Below, piece by piece: positions 51,155 to 59,190 of a stretch of 64,000 nt of DNA; the stretch's first letter is position 1, and every line of letters begins with the position of its first letter. Source of the stretch: Polyangiaceae bacterium (lineage in GTDB: Bacteria; Myxococcota_A; Polyangia; Polyangiales; Polyangiaceae); assembly GCA_020846005.1 (NCBI GenBank), contig JADLEQ010000085.1, positions 124,001 through 188,000 on the forward strand, read 5' to 3'. Below the pieces are notes generated by a model, which ran no database searches, was not told the origin of the DNA, and was given only the letters and a program-made list of their open reading frames with translations. The position numbers and the translations under genes were made by a program.

Positions 51155-53659
51155 TCACGGACCCACTTGCGGCGTCTCGCCGCGGGCCGCCATCGCCAGG
51201 AAACGCGCCACGTCGGCGTTCGCCGACTCCACGTCGAACGCGACGAAGTGCCCGTCGCGGTCCGTCGGGGGCCCGTACTGGCGTACGGCGAGAGTGTACG
51301 CCACCGTCTCGATGGTGGCGTTGCCCGCGACGGGGACGGGCGCCACGGTGCGCCCCTCGAAGGCCGTCGACGGCGGGTTCGCGCTCGGGTCGTGCGCCGC
51401 GAGCGCGAAGTCGCCGGCCATCGCGTACGTCGCCATGGTCGTCTCGGTCGAGTAGGTGTCGCCGAGCCCGAACGTCTGGAAGACATGCTTCGGGGAGCGG
51501 TTCTCCTCGGGGCTGCGCCCGATCACGCGCGCGTAGTTCAGCGGGTCGGCCTGATCGATCCAGTGCTGGAGCAGCGTCAGGACCGGGTGCATGTCCCCCC
51601 CGGCGAGCTTCCCCGTGGCGTCGAAGTCGCCCAGCACGAAGGGCACCGCCGCGGCGATGTTCACCGGCTTCGTCTTCGTGAGGAGGGAGTGCATGAGGCT
51701 CGCGCCGTTGCCGCTCAGCACGACGGCTCGGAAGGTGTCGGCGTACGGCATGGCGAGGCTGCCGAGCGTCGCGCCCTGGGAGTGCCCGAAGAAGAAGACG
51801 TTCGCCGGGTCGAGCCGGAGCGCGTCCCCGCCGGTCGTCGCGGCGTCCAGATCGAGCGCGGCGGCGAACCGCCCGAGGGCGATCTGGTCCGCGGCGCCCT
51901 GGTGGGCGTTCCCGCGCGCCGCGTCCGGGTTGGCGAAGTTGAAGAAGAGGTCGTTCGGCGACTTGGTGGAGCCACCGCGCCGCGGCCCGTGCTGGACCTG
52001 GTCGATGCCGAGGACGGCGAACTGCACCGCGCCCCCGGGCGCTGCCGCGTTGGCGAGGGCGCCCGCGACCTCAGCGTTCACGTGGCTGCGGAAGGACCCG
52101 CCCGTGCCATGGGCGAACACCACCACCGGCCACCCGGAGGAGGGCATCGTGCCCTTCGGCACCGTGAGCGCCATGCACACGTCCTCGCTGCGCACGGGGC
52201 TCGTCGTCTGGAGCTTGCCGGCCGGAGCGTCGAGGTAGGGCGCCTCGCCCTGCTGGAAGATCGGGAGCGAGACCAGCGCGTGGTACTCGTCGTAGGCCGG
52301 ATCCCCCGCGCCGCAGGCGCGCTCTCCCGTGGCGTCCGGGCAAGGCGACGTCGCGCCCGCGCCGCAGCGCACCCAGCTCGAGCTGGTCGGGACCGGCTCG
52401 GCCTCGACCGTCGCGGCCAGCTCGCGCATCGGCGCGCGGTGGTCGCCCACGGTGATCACGGCGGCGTTCAGCACCGACGCCGCGGGCTTGCCTTGGTCGG
52501 CCAGGTAGGCTCGGAATGGCGCGTACGCGGCGTGGGCGTCAGCGAGCGCCGGATCCGCGGGCGTGGCGTCGCCCATCAGCGCGACGAGCTGGGGGCTCGC
52601 CTTCACCGGCTGCCCGACCTTGTCGCGCGCCTCCGTCGTGAGCCAGACGGCGTACGTGTGGCCCGGGAGCAGCGGGGCGCCCCGCGGGCGGCGGATCCCG
52701 AACCAGTGCTCGCAGACGTACTTGGAGCGGCCCTCGGACGCGAACCAGTAGAGTCCCGCGTTGGACCCGTACTCGGGCGCGCCCGGTGTCACGTCGATCC
52801 AGTTCACGGTCGTGTTCGGCGAGCGGAACGAGTCGAAGTCCACGGGCGCCGAGAAGCGGAAGATCACCGTCGGGTACGTGCCCCAGGCCGACTCCGATCC
52901 GGCCACCGCGTCGACGTAGCGCTGCACCGGGTCCCACCCGAGCAGCTCCTTGCCCGGCGTGGGGAAGCCGTCGAGGTCGAGCTTCCCGGCCTTCTTTCGC
53001 GCGTCGCTCGGGAACGGCGAGCGGAAGAAGTCGCCCCCCGCGGATCCCTGCGCGCCGGGGAGCTCGAACAGCGCGACGGGCGCGGCCGTCCCCGGTGGGT
53101 CGCAGTTGACGCCCCGCCAAGTGGGCAGCCCGAACGAGGGCGCCCCCGGGAGCGCTGGCGCGCACGCGCCGGTGGCGCAGGCGAGGCCCGCGTAGCAGTC
53201 GACGCTGGTGGTGCACGCGGCCCCGACATCGCCCGTGCCCTCCGGCGCGCACGCCGTGTTGAACCCGTCGATGGCGCAGCGGAGCCCCGAGATGCAGTCG
53301 AGATCCGCCGTGCACGCCTCACCCAGGACCGCGCCGCCCGCCGCCTGGCACTGGCTGCCGGCCGCGGTGGCCGCGCACTGCAGGCCCTCCTTGCATTCGC
53401 CGGAGATGGTGCACGGCGCGCCCTCCAGGAGGGAGCGGCCGAGCTCGCACTTGGCGGTGGTGGCGCCGCAGCTCAGGCCGGGCCGGCATCGGGTCGCCTC
53501 GCTGCACGCGTCGCCCACCCCGGCCATGTTGCCGGTCCCGCCCCCGCCGACGCCCCCGCCGATCCCATCACCCGTGTCCGTCCCGCTGGTGCAGGCGAGC
53601 GGGAGCGCCAGGAGCGCGGCGAACGTGGCGAAGAGCGTGAAGTAGCGCGTCCGAAGCAT
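51155..53659 (-). CDS. Surface lipoprotein with Cys-rich repeats and an alpha/beta-hydrolase domain
   Basis: 834 residues. The ATG at 53659 has GGAGGT about 10 bases upstream and begins the signal peptide; lipobox LPLAC (Cys near 22). After a Gly linker come four or five Cys-rich modules (for example CSEATRCRPGLSCGATTAKC, CTISGECKEGLQC, CTADLDCISGLRC). The hydrolase has the oxyanion region VVVFAHGTGGS and the nucleophile elbow FFFGHSQGATLG (Ser in GHSQG). It is probably an outer-surface esterase or lipase-like enzyme; the substrate is unknown. Confidence 0.83.
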   Translation of the reverse strand: MLRTRYFTLFATFAALLALPLACTSGTDTGDGIGGGVGGGGTGNMAGVGDACSEATRCRPGLSCGATTAKCELGRSLLEGAPCTISGECKEGLQCAATAAGSQCQAAGGAVLGEACTADLDCISGLRCAIDGFNTACAPEGTGDVGAACTTSVDCYAGLACATGACAPALPGAPSFGLPTWRGVNCDPPGTAAPVALFELPGAQGSAGGDFFRSPFPSDARKKAGKLDLDGFPTPGKELLGWDPVQRYVDAVAGSESAWGTYPTVIFRFSAPVDFDSFRSPNTTVNWIDVTPGAPEYGSNAGLYWFASEGRSKYVCEHWFGIRRPRGAPLLPGHTYAVWLTTEARDKVGQPVKASPQLVALMGDATPADPALADAHAAYAPFRAYLADQGKPAASVLNAAVITVGDHRAPMRELAATVEAEPVPTSSSWVRCGAGATSPCPDATGERACGAGDPAYDEYHALVSLPIFQQGEAPYLDAPAGKLQTTSPVRSEDVCMALTVPKGTMPSSGWPVVVFAHGTGGSFRSHVNAEVAGALANAAAPGGAVQFAVLGIDQVQHGPRRGGSTKSPNDLFFNFANPDAARGNAHQGAADQIALGRFAAALDLDAATTGGDALRLDPANVFFFGHSQGATLGSLAMPYADTFRAVVLSGNGASLMHSLLTKTKPVNIAAAVPFVLGDFDATGKLAGGDMHPVLTLLQHWIDQADPLNYARVIGRSPEENRSPKHVFQTFGLGDTYSTETTMATYAMAGDFALAAHDPSANPPSTAFEGRTVAPVPVAGNATIETVAYTLAVRQYGPPTDRDGHFVAFDVESANADVARFLAMAARGETPQVGP

Positions 53660-53750
53660 GAGCGTTCGACCTCCGAGAAGGAAACCCAACGCGCAGCCTA
53701 GCCTCCTCCGGGGACCTCGGCCAGCCGGGCGCTCGTGACGCCCCCGCGCC

Positions 53751-54407
53751 TCACGGGTAGCGGAGCAGTGACGTCACCGGCGTCGGGGCCAGGGCGTCGC
53801 GCCCGCCCAGGGCCTCGAGCTCGAGCACGAAGGCGAACCCGATGACGTACGCGCCCTGGCGCCGGACCAGCTCGCCCGCAGCCGAGGCCGTCCCACCCGT
53901 GGCGAGCAGGTCGTCCACCACGAGCACCCGGGCGCCCTCGCGCAGGGCGTCGGCGTGCATCTGGAGCTCGTTCTCGCCGTACTCGAGGGAGTAGGCGACG
54001 GTGTCCGCGCGTGCGGGCAGCTTACCCGGCTTGCGCACCGGCACGAAGCTCGCGTTCAGCCGGGCGGCGAGGGCGCCGCCGAAGATGAAGCCGCGCGCCT
54101 CGATGCCCACCACCGCGTCGATCGGCTCGCCGAGGTAGCGCTCGGCGATGCCGTTCAGCACGATGTGGAACCCGCGCGGGTCGGCGAGGATCGGGGTGAT
54201 GTCGCGGAAGAGGATCCCCGGCTTCGGGAAGTCCGGGATGTCGCGGACGAGCTCGCGGACGTACTCGAGCCGGTTGGCGTCGAGCTCGCGACTACGCGCG
54301 GGGGCCCCGGGCTGCGCCTTCTTCTTGTCGACGCCGCGCGGCGTGGGCGCCCGACGTGCAGGGACCGGCTTCTTCGACTTCACCACGCTGCGCTTCGCTG
54401 CCGCCAT
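53751..54407 (-). CDS. apt: Adenine phosphoribosyltransferase
   Basis: 218 residues against about 175 usual. IPDFPKPGILFRDITPIL, GIEARGFIFGGALA, RKPGKLP and the PRPP motif VLVVDDLLATGGTA are all present. It salvages adenine with PRPP to AMP. The extra N-terminal 40 residues are Lys/Arg/Pro-rich and look disordered. The long start is supported by TAGGCA 7 bases before the ATG; this hexamer overlaps the surE stop codon, implying an internal promoter. Confidence 0.94.
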   Translation of the reverse strand: MAAAKRSVVKSKKPVPARRAPTPRGVDKKKAQPGAPARSRELDANRLEYVRELVRDIPDFPKPGILFRDITPILADPRGFHIVLNGIAERYLGEPIDAVVGIEARGFIFGGALAARLNASFVPVRKPGKLPARADTVAYSLEYGENELQMHADALREGARVLVVDDLLATGGTASAAGELVRRQGAYVIGFAFVLELEALGGRDALAPTPVTSLLRYP

Positions 54408-54417
54408 GTCGGCCTGC

Positions 54418-55200
54418 CTAGACCGAACCGGCGGCGGCGTCGACGGGGAGACCGCGCTCGGTCTCGATCACGCTCTCGGCCGCGCTCATCGTGGAGCGTC
54501 CCCACAGGTCGAGCACCAGCGGCGTGACGCCGATGACGCCCTCGTCATAGGCCTCCGTGTCCGATCCGGCGACCGGCGCGTGGTCGACCCCGGAGCCGCC
54601 GATCCAGAGGTACTCCCGCCCCCGCGGGTCGCGGCGAAACTCCACCAGATCCTCGTACGTCCGCGTGCCGAGCCGCGTGGCCCGCAGGCGCCACTCCCGG
54701 CCGGGCGGGAAGTTGACGTTCAGCAGCGTCCCCGGCGCGCAGCCGTCCCGCAGCATCGCCAGGGCGAGCCGCGCCGCCACGCGGGCCGCTGCGCCGAGCT
54801 CCGCGCGGTGATCGGCCGAGACCGCCAGCGCCGGCAGGCGCCGGAGCGCGCCCTCGCGCGCCGCAGCGACCGTCCCGCTGTAGAACACGTCGTCGCCGAG
54901 GTTGAGCCCGTGGTTCAGCCCCGACACCACGAGATCCGGCCGGCGGGGCAGGACGCGTTGCTCCGCGTGGAGCGCGACGTAGACGCAGTCCGCGGGCGTG
55001 CCGTCCAGCGAGTACTCGCCCTCGGCGTGGCGGGTCAGGCGCAGCGGGCGGTGGAGGCTCAGCGCGTGGCTGGCCGCGCTCTGCTCGGAGTCCGGCGCGC
55101 ACACGACCACGTCGCCGACGTGCAGGAGCGAGCGCCGCAGGGCCTGGAGGCCGGCCGATCGCACGCCATCGTCGTTCGCGAGCAGGAAGAGGGGACGCAT
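54418..55200 (-). CDS. surE: 5'-nucleotidase SurE
   Basis: 260 residues. It starts LFLLANDDGV with the NDDG metal site. APDSEQSAASHALSLHRPLRL, YSLDGTPADCVYVAL, VVSGLNHGLNLGDDVFYSGTVAAAREG and LLNVNFPP are family motifs. It dephosphorylates nucleoside 5'- or 3'-monophosphates (and short polyphosphate) in stationary phase. It lies 10 bases upstream of apt, giving a nucleotide-salvage pair. Confidence 0.97.
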   Translation of the reverse strand: MRPLFLLANDDGVRSAGLQALRRSLLHVGDVVVCAPDSEQSAASHALSLHRPLRLTRHAEGEYSLDGTPADCVYVALHAEQRVLPRRPDLVVSGLNHGLNLGDDVFYSGTVAAAREGALRRLPALAVSADHRAELGAAARVAARLALAMLRDGCAPGTLLNVNFPPGREWRLRATRLGTRTYEDLVEFRRDPRGREYLWIGGSGVDHAPVAGSDTEAYDEGVIGVTPLVLDLWGRSTMSAAESVIETERGLPVDAAAGSV

Positions 55201-55257
55201 CGAGGATTTCTCGTGGCGAGCGCTCGCCGTGCTGGCGGCGTAGTACGCTCGGGCCCG

Positions 55258-56445
55258 GTGCGCGAGTCCGAGGTGCGTGACGAGATCGCCGTGCTGGCGA
55301 ACGAGGCGATCGGTCGCTTCGGGGTCGCCGGCGCGGTCACGCTCGAGGCCGACCGCGCGGTGCTCTCGGGGCCGGGCGGCGCGGTGGCCTTGCCGCTCGG
55401 ATCGCTGGTCGAGCAGTGGCGGGAGCTGCCCTTCGACGAGCGCCGGCGGCGCGTGAACGAGCTGGCGCGGGGGCTCGTCGCGGCGCGCCGCGGGTCGCTC
55501 GCGCCTGCGCCGGGGGGCGGGGGGAGCGCCTCGGGTGGGCTGCGGCTGCTCGGTGCGCTGGGCCTCGCCACGGCGGTCGCCGCGGTGGCCTGGTACCTCC
55601 GGTCGGCCCGTGACGCCGACGAGGCGCGCAGCGCGCCCGCCGTCGACGCGGTCGCCCAGCTGGCCGAGATCGAGCGCGAGCGCTCCGAGCGCGCGGCGCG
55701 GGTCTGCGAGGCGACGCGCGCGCGCTTCCTGCGAGGGGGCACGCCGACTCCGCTCGACGTGGAGGGGTGGGTCGTCGAGCTGAGCGGGCTCGGCGCGCCC
55801 GGCGTCGCGTCGGCGACCGCGCTGGCCGAGCTGGTGGGCGGCAGCGGGCGGGTCGCGTGGGCTGGCGCCCCGGACCTGGCGGCCGTGGACGGCCCCGACA
55901 CGGCCGTGACCGTAGCGGACAGCAGCGTCACCGGCGCCGACGCCGGCGCGACCGGCGGCGTCACCTTGCGCTTCTCCGGGGCCTACGTGAAGGCCTACTT
56001 CGACGAGGCGACGCGCCCGGCCTTCTTCCCGTTCGCCGCCGCGGCGGTCGAGCGGCTGCGTCTCGCCTCGGCTGCGCTCTATGCCCGGTGCGCCCACGGG
56101 GGGGGATACTCGACCGGCGCTTGGTTTGCCGGGGAAGACCTCGGTGCCGTGGCCACCAGCGTGGTGTTCGTCATGGGGACGAACGCCGACGTACCGCAGC
56201 TCCGAGATGCCTTCGCGGTGAAGGACGGCGGGCTCGACCGGGCGGGCCTGCTCCAGGAGATCCGCGCGAGGGCCGCCCGGCTCGAGCGCCGCCAGGTGCT
56301 GGCGGCGCTGTCGCCCAACGGCGGGATGCTCCAGGGGCGGAGCGACGGCGCGCACACGATCACCTTCCCGTTCCGCGACGCGCACCGGGCGACGCGCGCG
56401 AGCCGCGCGCTGGCGGTCGTGGCGGGGCTGGCCGTCGAGTACTGA
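55258..56445 (+). CDS. Single-pass membrane protein of unknown function
   Basis: 395 residues from a GTG; TACGCT lies 8 bases upstream, suggesting a leaderless start divergent from surE. The cytoplasmic part (1-85) contains VRDEIAVLANEAIGRFG and a helix VEQWRELPFDERRRRVNELARGL. One transmembrane helix lies near 97-115 (LGALGLATAVAAVAWYL). The C-terminal domain (about 125-395) has no recognised motif. Its 3' end overlaps the convergent EpmA-like gene by 86 bases. Confidence 0.7.
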   Translation: MRESEVRDEIAVLANEAIGRFGVAGAVTLEADRAVLSGPGGAVALPLGSLVEQWRELPFDERRRRVNELARGLVAARRGSLAPAPGGGGSASGGLRLLGALGLATAVAAVAWYLRSARDADEARSAPAVDAVAQLAEIERERSERAARVCEATRARFLRGGTPTPLDVEGWVVELSGLGAPGVASATALAELVGGSGRVAWAGAPDLAAVDGPDTAVTVADSSVTGADAGATGGVTLRFSGAYVKAYFDEATRPAFFPFAAAAVERLRLASAALYARCAHGGGYSTGAWFAGEDLGAVATSVVFVMGTNADVPQLRDAFAVKDGGLDRAGLLQEIRARAARLERRQVLAALSPNGGMLQGRSDGAHTITFPFRDAHRATRASRALAVVAGLAVEY

Positions 56446-57658
56446 CGGCCGGGGGCCCCGGCACGGCCGCCACCGCCTCCACCCGCTCGGCGCCGGCGGT
56501 GAGCAGGACCAGCCGGTCCACGCCGAGCGCGTTGCCGCCGCTCGGCGGCATGCCCTCGCCGAGCGCGCGGAGGAACGCGTCGTCCAGCGGGTAGACGCGG
56601 CGCCCGGTCCGGCGTCGGGCGGCGCGCTCCGCGACGAACCGGGCGCGCTGCTCCACGGCGTCGGTGAGCTCGCCGTAGCCGTTGCAGAGCTCGACGCCGG
56701 CCAGGTAGAGCTCGAAGCGCTCGGCGACCCGACCGTCGGCCGGGCTGCGGCGGGCGAGCGCCGCCTGGGTCGCCGGGTACTCCACGACGAAGACCGGTCG
56801 CTCGAGCCTCGCGAGCGCCGGCTCGACCTCCGCCACCCACCGCGCGAAGAACTCGTCCTCGTTCGTCTCGGCGAGCGTGACGGCGTCGGCCACCCCGGCG
56901 AAGCGGCGAAACGCTTCGCGCACCGTCACGCGCTCGAACGGAGCGCGCAGGTGGACCCGACGCCCGGCGCGCTCGACCGAGCTCCGCCCGGCGACCGTCG
57001 ACACGACGTGGCGGACGAGCGCCTCGGTGTCGTCGATCACCGCGCTCATCCCGGAGAACGCCCGGTACCACTCGAGGAGCGTGAACTCCGGGAGGTGCAG
57101 GGGGCCGGCCTCGTCGAGCCGGGTGACGCGCGCGAGCTGGAAGACGCGCGGCATCCCGCCGACGAGGAGGCGCTTCAGCGAGAGCTCGGGGGAGGTGATG
57201 AGGTAGCCGCCCTCGGCGCGCAGGGCGTCCACGTGCGCGTCGACGCCCGGTGTGCGGACGCGGAGCGGCGTCTCCACCTCCACGAACCCGCGGGGCGCGA
57301 ACCAACCCCGGATCGCCGCGAGCGCCTGGGCCCGGGCGACGAGGCGCGGCCCCACGCCGGCCCAGGAGAGGCGCGCGTGCTCGCCGTCTCCGCGCGGCGC
57401 CGGGTACGGGTAACGAGCCACGAGCCGCGCCCGCTCGACGACGCTCCCCCCGGTGAGCCGCCCGCTCACCACGACGAGCTCGCCGGCCGCGAGGGGCGTC
57501 GCCCGCTCGAAGCGCACCCGGCATGTCGCGAGCGCGTCGGCGAGGACCCACTCGCGGCCGGCGCCCGCCGCGATCCGCCCTCCGACCCGGACCGATCGCC
57601 CGGCGTGCGCGGGCGCCAGATCGCTCGGCGAGGCGACGGACCCGCGCGCGGAGATCAC
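56360..57658 (-). CDS. epmA: EpmA/GenX-like class II lysyl-tRNA-synthetase paralogue with an extra N-terminal domain
   Basis: 432 residues from a GTG that overlaps the fliQ-like stop. The class II core has motif 1 GFVEVETP, motif 2 FTLLEWYRA and motif 3 GGNALGVDRLVLL, with LCNGYGELTDAVEQRARF in between. The size and sequence fit EF-P beta-lysylation ligase rather than LysS. Residues about 15-95 (SVRVGGRIAAGAGREWVLADALATC, ELVVVSGRLTGGSV) look like a small OB-type beta-barrel that typical EpmA lacks. EF-P and EpmB genes are not in the window. The C-terminal 35 residues are a Pro/Arg tail. Confidence 0.82.
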   Translation of the reverse strand: MISARGSVASPSDLAPAHAGRSVRVGGRIAAGAGREWVLADALATCRVRFERATPLAAGELVVVSGRLTGGSVVERARLVARYPYPAPRGDGEHARLSWAGVGPRLVARAQALAAIRGWFAPRGFVEVETPLRVRTPGVDAHVDALRAEGGYLITSPELSLKRLLVGGMPRVFQLARVTRLDEAGPLHLPEFTLLEWYRAFSGMSAVIDDTEALVRHVVSTVAGRSSVERAGRRVHLRAPFERVTVREAFRRFAGVADAVTLAETNEDEFFARWVAEVEPALARLERPVFVVEYPATQAALARRSPADGRVAERFELYLAGVELCNGYGELTDAVEQRARFVAERAARRRTGRRVYPLDDAFLRALGEGMPPSGGNALGVDRLVLLTAGAERVEAVAAVPGPPAVSTRRPAPPRPPARGSRASPGARRGTGR

Positions 57659-57915
57659 CCGCCGACGAACGCCCGCTCCGCGAGCAGCGCGATCTCGCGG
57701 CCCATCCACGGCCCGGCGATGGCCAGCGCGATGGCGACGACGACCAGGCGGGGGAGGTGCGCGAGCGTCGAGTCCTGGATCTGGGTCGCGGCCTGGAGGA
57801 CGGCGACGGCGAGCCCGACGACGGCCGCGACACCGACGACGGGCAGGGACACCGCGACGGCCAAGAGCAGCGCCTCCTGCGCCAGCCCGACGAGCCCGGC
57901 GACGGTCTCCGGCAC
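57655..57915 (-). CDS. fliQ: FliQ/SctS family type III export-apparatus subunit (orphan)
   Basis: 86 residues from a GTG, the full length of the family (85-90). Two transmembrane helices, AVAVSLPVVGVAAVVGLAV and LVVVAIALAIAGPWMG, flank the invariant loop LQAATQIQDSTLAHLPRL. FliQ/SctS forms part of the helical export gate with FliP and FliR. None of the other export genes is in the window. It starts 2 bases after a repeat lipoprotein and overlaps the EpmA-like gene by 4 bases. Confidence 0.92.
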   Translation of the reverse strand: MPETVAGLVGLAQEALLLAVAVSLPVVGVAAVVGLAVAVLQAATQIQDSTLAHLPRLVVVAIALAIAGPWMGREIALLAERAFVGG

Positions 57916-57917
57916 GC

Positions 57918-58589
57918 TCAGTCTCCCGGCGAGTCCGTTGGGGCGTCGCCCGCCGAGGCATCGCCCGGAGCGCCACCGCTCGACGAGCCGGCCGCCCCCG
58001 CGGCCCCCGCCGCGCCGCTGGTGCCGGACGCGCCGCTCGCGCCGCTGGCGCCGGACGCGCCGCTGGTGCCGGACGCGCCGCTGGTGCCGGCCGCGCCGCT
58101 GGTGCCGCTCGCGCCGCTGGTGCCGCTCGCGCCGCTGGTGCCGCTGGCGCCGCTGGTGCCGGACGCGCCGCTGGTGCCGCTCGCGCCGCTGGCGCCGCCC
58201 GCGCCGCCGGCGTCCGTCCCGCCCGCGCCGCCGGCGTCCGTCCCGCCCGCGCCGCCGGCGTCCGCCCCGCCCGTGCCGCCCGCGCCTGCCGTCGGGTTCA
58301 CCCCGCCGCCCGCGCCGAACGAGGCGTCCACCGCCGGCGAGGGCCGCCCGCCCGCCGTGGCGGAGCGGCAGGCGCTCACCGAGGGGGTCTCCGGCGGCCG
58401 GGGGCAGCACACGTCGCGCCCCGCGCGGACGCTGGAGCCGGCGACGCAGACGAACCCCTCGTCGCAGTCGAGGCTACCCCGATCCCGGTTGCACGGCTCG
58501 CCCTCGCCGTCCTCGCCGCACGCGCCCGCCGCCAGGGCCCCGGCGGCACAGAGGATCGCGGCCCAGATCCGAGACCTCGTTCGCGGCAT
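57918..58589 (-). CDS. Cys-rich lipoprotein with SGASGT-type low-complexity tail
   Basis: 223 residues. Lipobox AGAC (Cys near 24). A short Cys-rich domain follows (CNRDRGSLDCDEGFVC, CCPRPPE). About 130 residues of Gly/Ala/Thr/Ser repeats (SGASGTSGASGT, GAGGTDAGGAGG) then run to the end. It is related in plan to the next lipoprotein, so the pair probably arose by duplication. It likely extends from the outer membrane as a flexible stalk. Its ATG overlaps the previous stop by one base. Confidence 0.75.
   Translation of the reverse strand: MPRTRSRIWAAILCAAGALAAGACGEDGEGEPCNRDRGSLDCDEGFVCVAGSSVRAGRDVCCPRPPETPSVSACRSATAGGRPSPAVDASFGAGGGVNPTAGAGGTGGADAGGAGGTDAGGAGGTDAGGAGGASGASGTSGASGTSGASGTSGASGTSGASGTSGAAGTSGASGTSGASGASGASGASGTSGAAGAAGAAGSSSGGAPGDASAGDAPTDSPGD
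58011..58272. repeat. Degenerate 9/18-bp and 24-bp coding repeats
   Basis: From 58011 to about 58200, imperfect copies of GCGCCGCTGGTGCCG recur in 9- or 18-base steps. From 58201, a 24-bp unit beginning GCGCCGCCGGCGTCCGTC repeats at 58201, 58225 and 58249. They encode the Gly/Ala/Ser/Thr tail of the lipoprotein read on the minus strand. Confidence 0.85.
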
Positions 58590-59149
58590 CACCCCGTACC
58601 CCCTTCCGCTCCTGCCACGCAGGAGCCGGTCGCGCTGCACACCAGGGGCGGCGTGCAGTCCTCGCTCGTCACGCACTCGGGCTGGCAGACGCCGCCGGGC
58701 CCGCACACGAGGTCACCCGGACACTCGCTGGTGTAGCGGCAGGCGCTCGCGTCGGTCGCCGCGCCGCCGGAGCCGCTCGCGCCGGAGGAGCCGCTCGCGC
58801 CGGAGGAGCCGCTCGCGCCGGAGGAGCCGCTCGCGCCGGAGGAGCCGCTCGCGCCGGAGGAGCCGCTCGCGCCGGAGGAGCCGCCCCCGCCGTCGCCGGA
58901 GGTCCCGCCCGTGCCCCCGACCTTGAGCGCGCACTCGCCCGAGCCGCCGCCCGGCGGGCAGCAGCGATCGATGGAGTCGTCGAGCAGCTCCGCGGCGGCG
59001 ATGCACACGAACTCCGAGTCGCAGTCTTGATTGCCGTTGCGGTCGCGATCGCAGCGATCACCCTCGCCCTGCTTGCCGCAGCCGGGGGCCAGCGCGATGG
59101 CGAGCCAGGTGAGGGCGACGGCCGCGCTCAGGACAGGGGACGTCTTCAT
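58589..59149 (-). CDS. Cys-rich lipoprotein with SGASGS spacer between two Cys modules
   Basis: 186 residues. Lipobox APGC (Cys near 24). A Cys module (CDRDRNGNQDCDSEFVC, then CCPPGG and CALKV) is followed by an exact SGASGS repeat tract. A second Cys module closes the protein (CRYTSECPGDLVCGPGGVC, CVTSEDCTPPLVC). TACATG lies 8 bases before the ATG. This is the first gene of an operon leading into the second lipoprotein, fliQ and epmA. Confidence 0.77.
   Translation of the reverse strand: MKTSPVLSAAVALTWLAIALAPGCGKQGEGDRCDRDRNGNQDCDSEFVCIAAAELLDDSIDRCCPPGGGSGECALKVGGTGGTSGDGGGGSSGASGSSGASGSSGASGSSGASGSSGASGSSGASGSGGAATDASACRYTSECPGDLVCGPGGVCQPECVTSEDCTPPLVCSATGSCVAGAEGGTG
58771..58878. repeat. 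Six perfect 18-bp tandem repeats inside a lipoprotein gene
   Basis: AGCCGCTCGCGCCGGAGG is repeated exactly at 58771, 58789, 58807, 58825, 58843 and 58861. The array is in frame and encodes the SGASGS spacer, so copy-number change would alter spacer length without a frameshift. Confidence 0.97.
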
Positions 59150-59190
59150 TCGCTCGGCATGTAGCAGCGGCGGCGGGCCGGTGTCCATGG

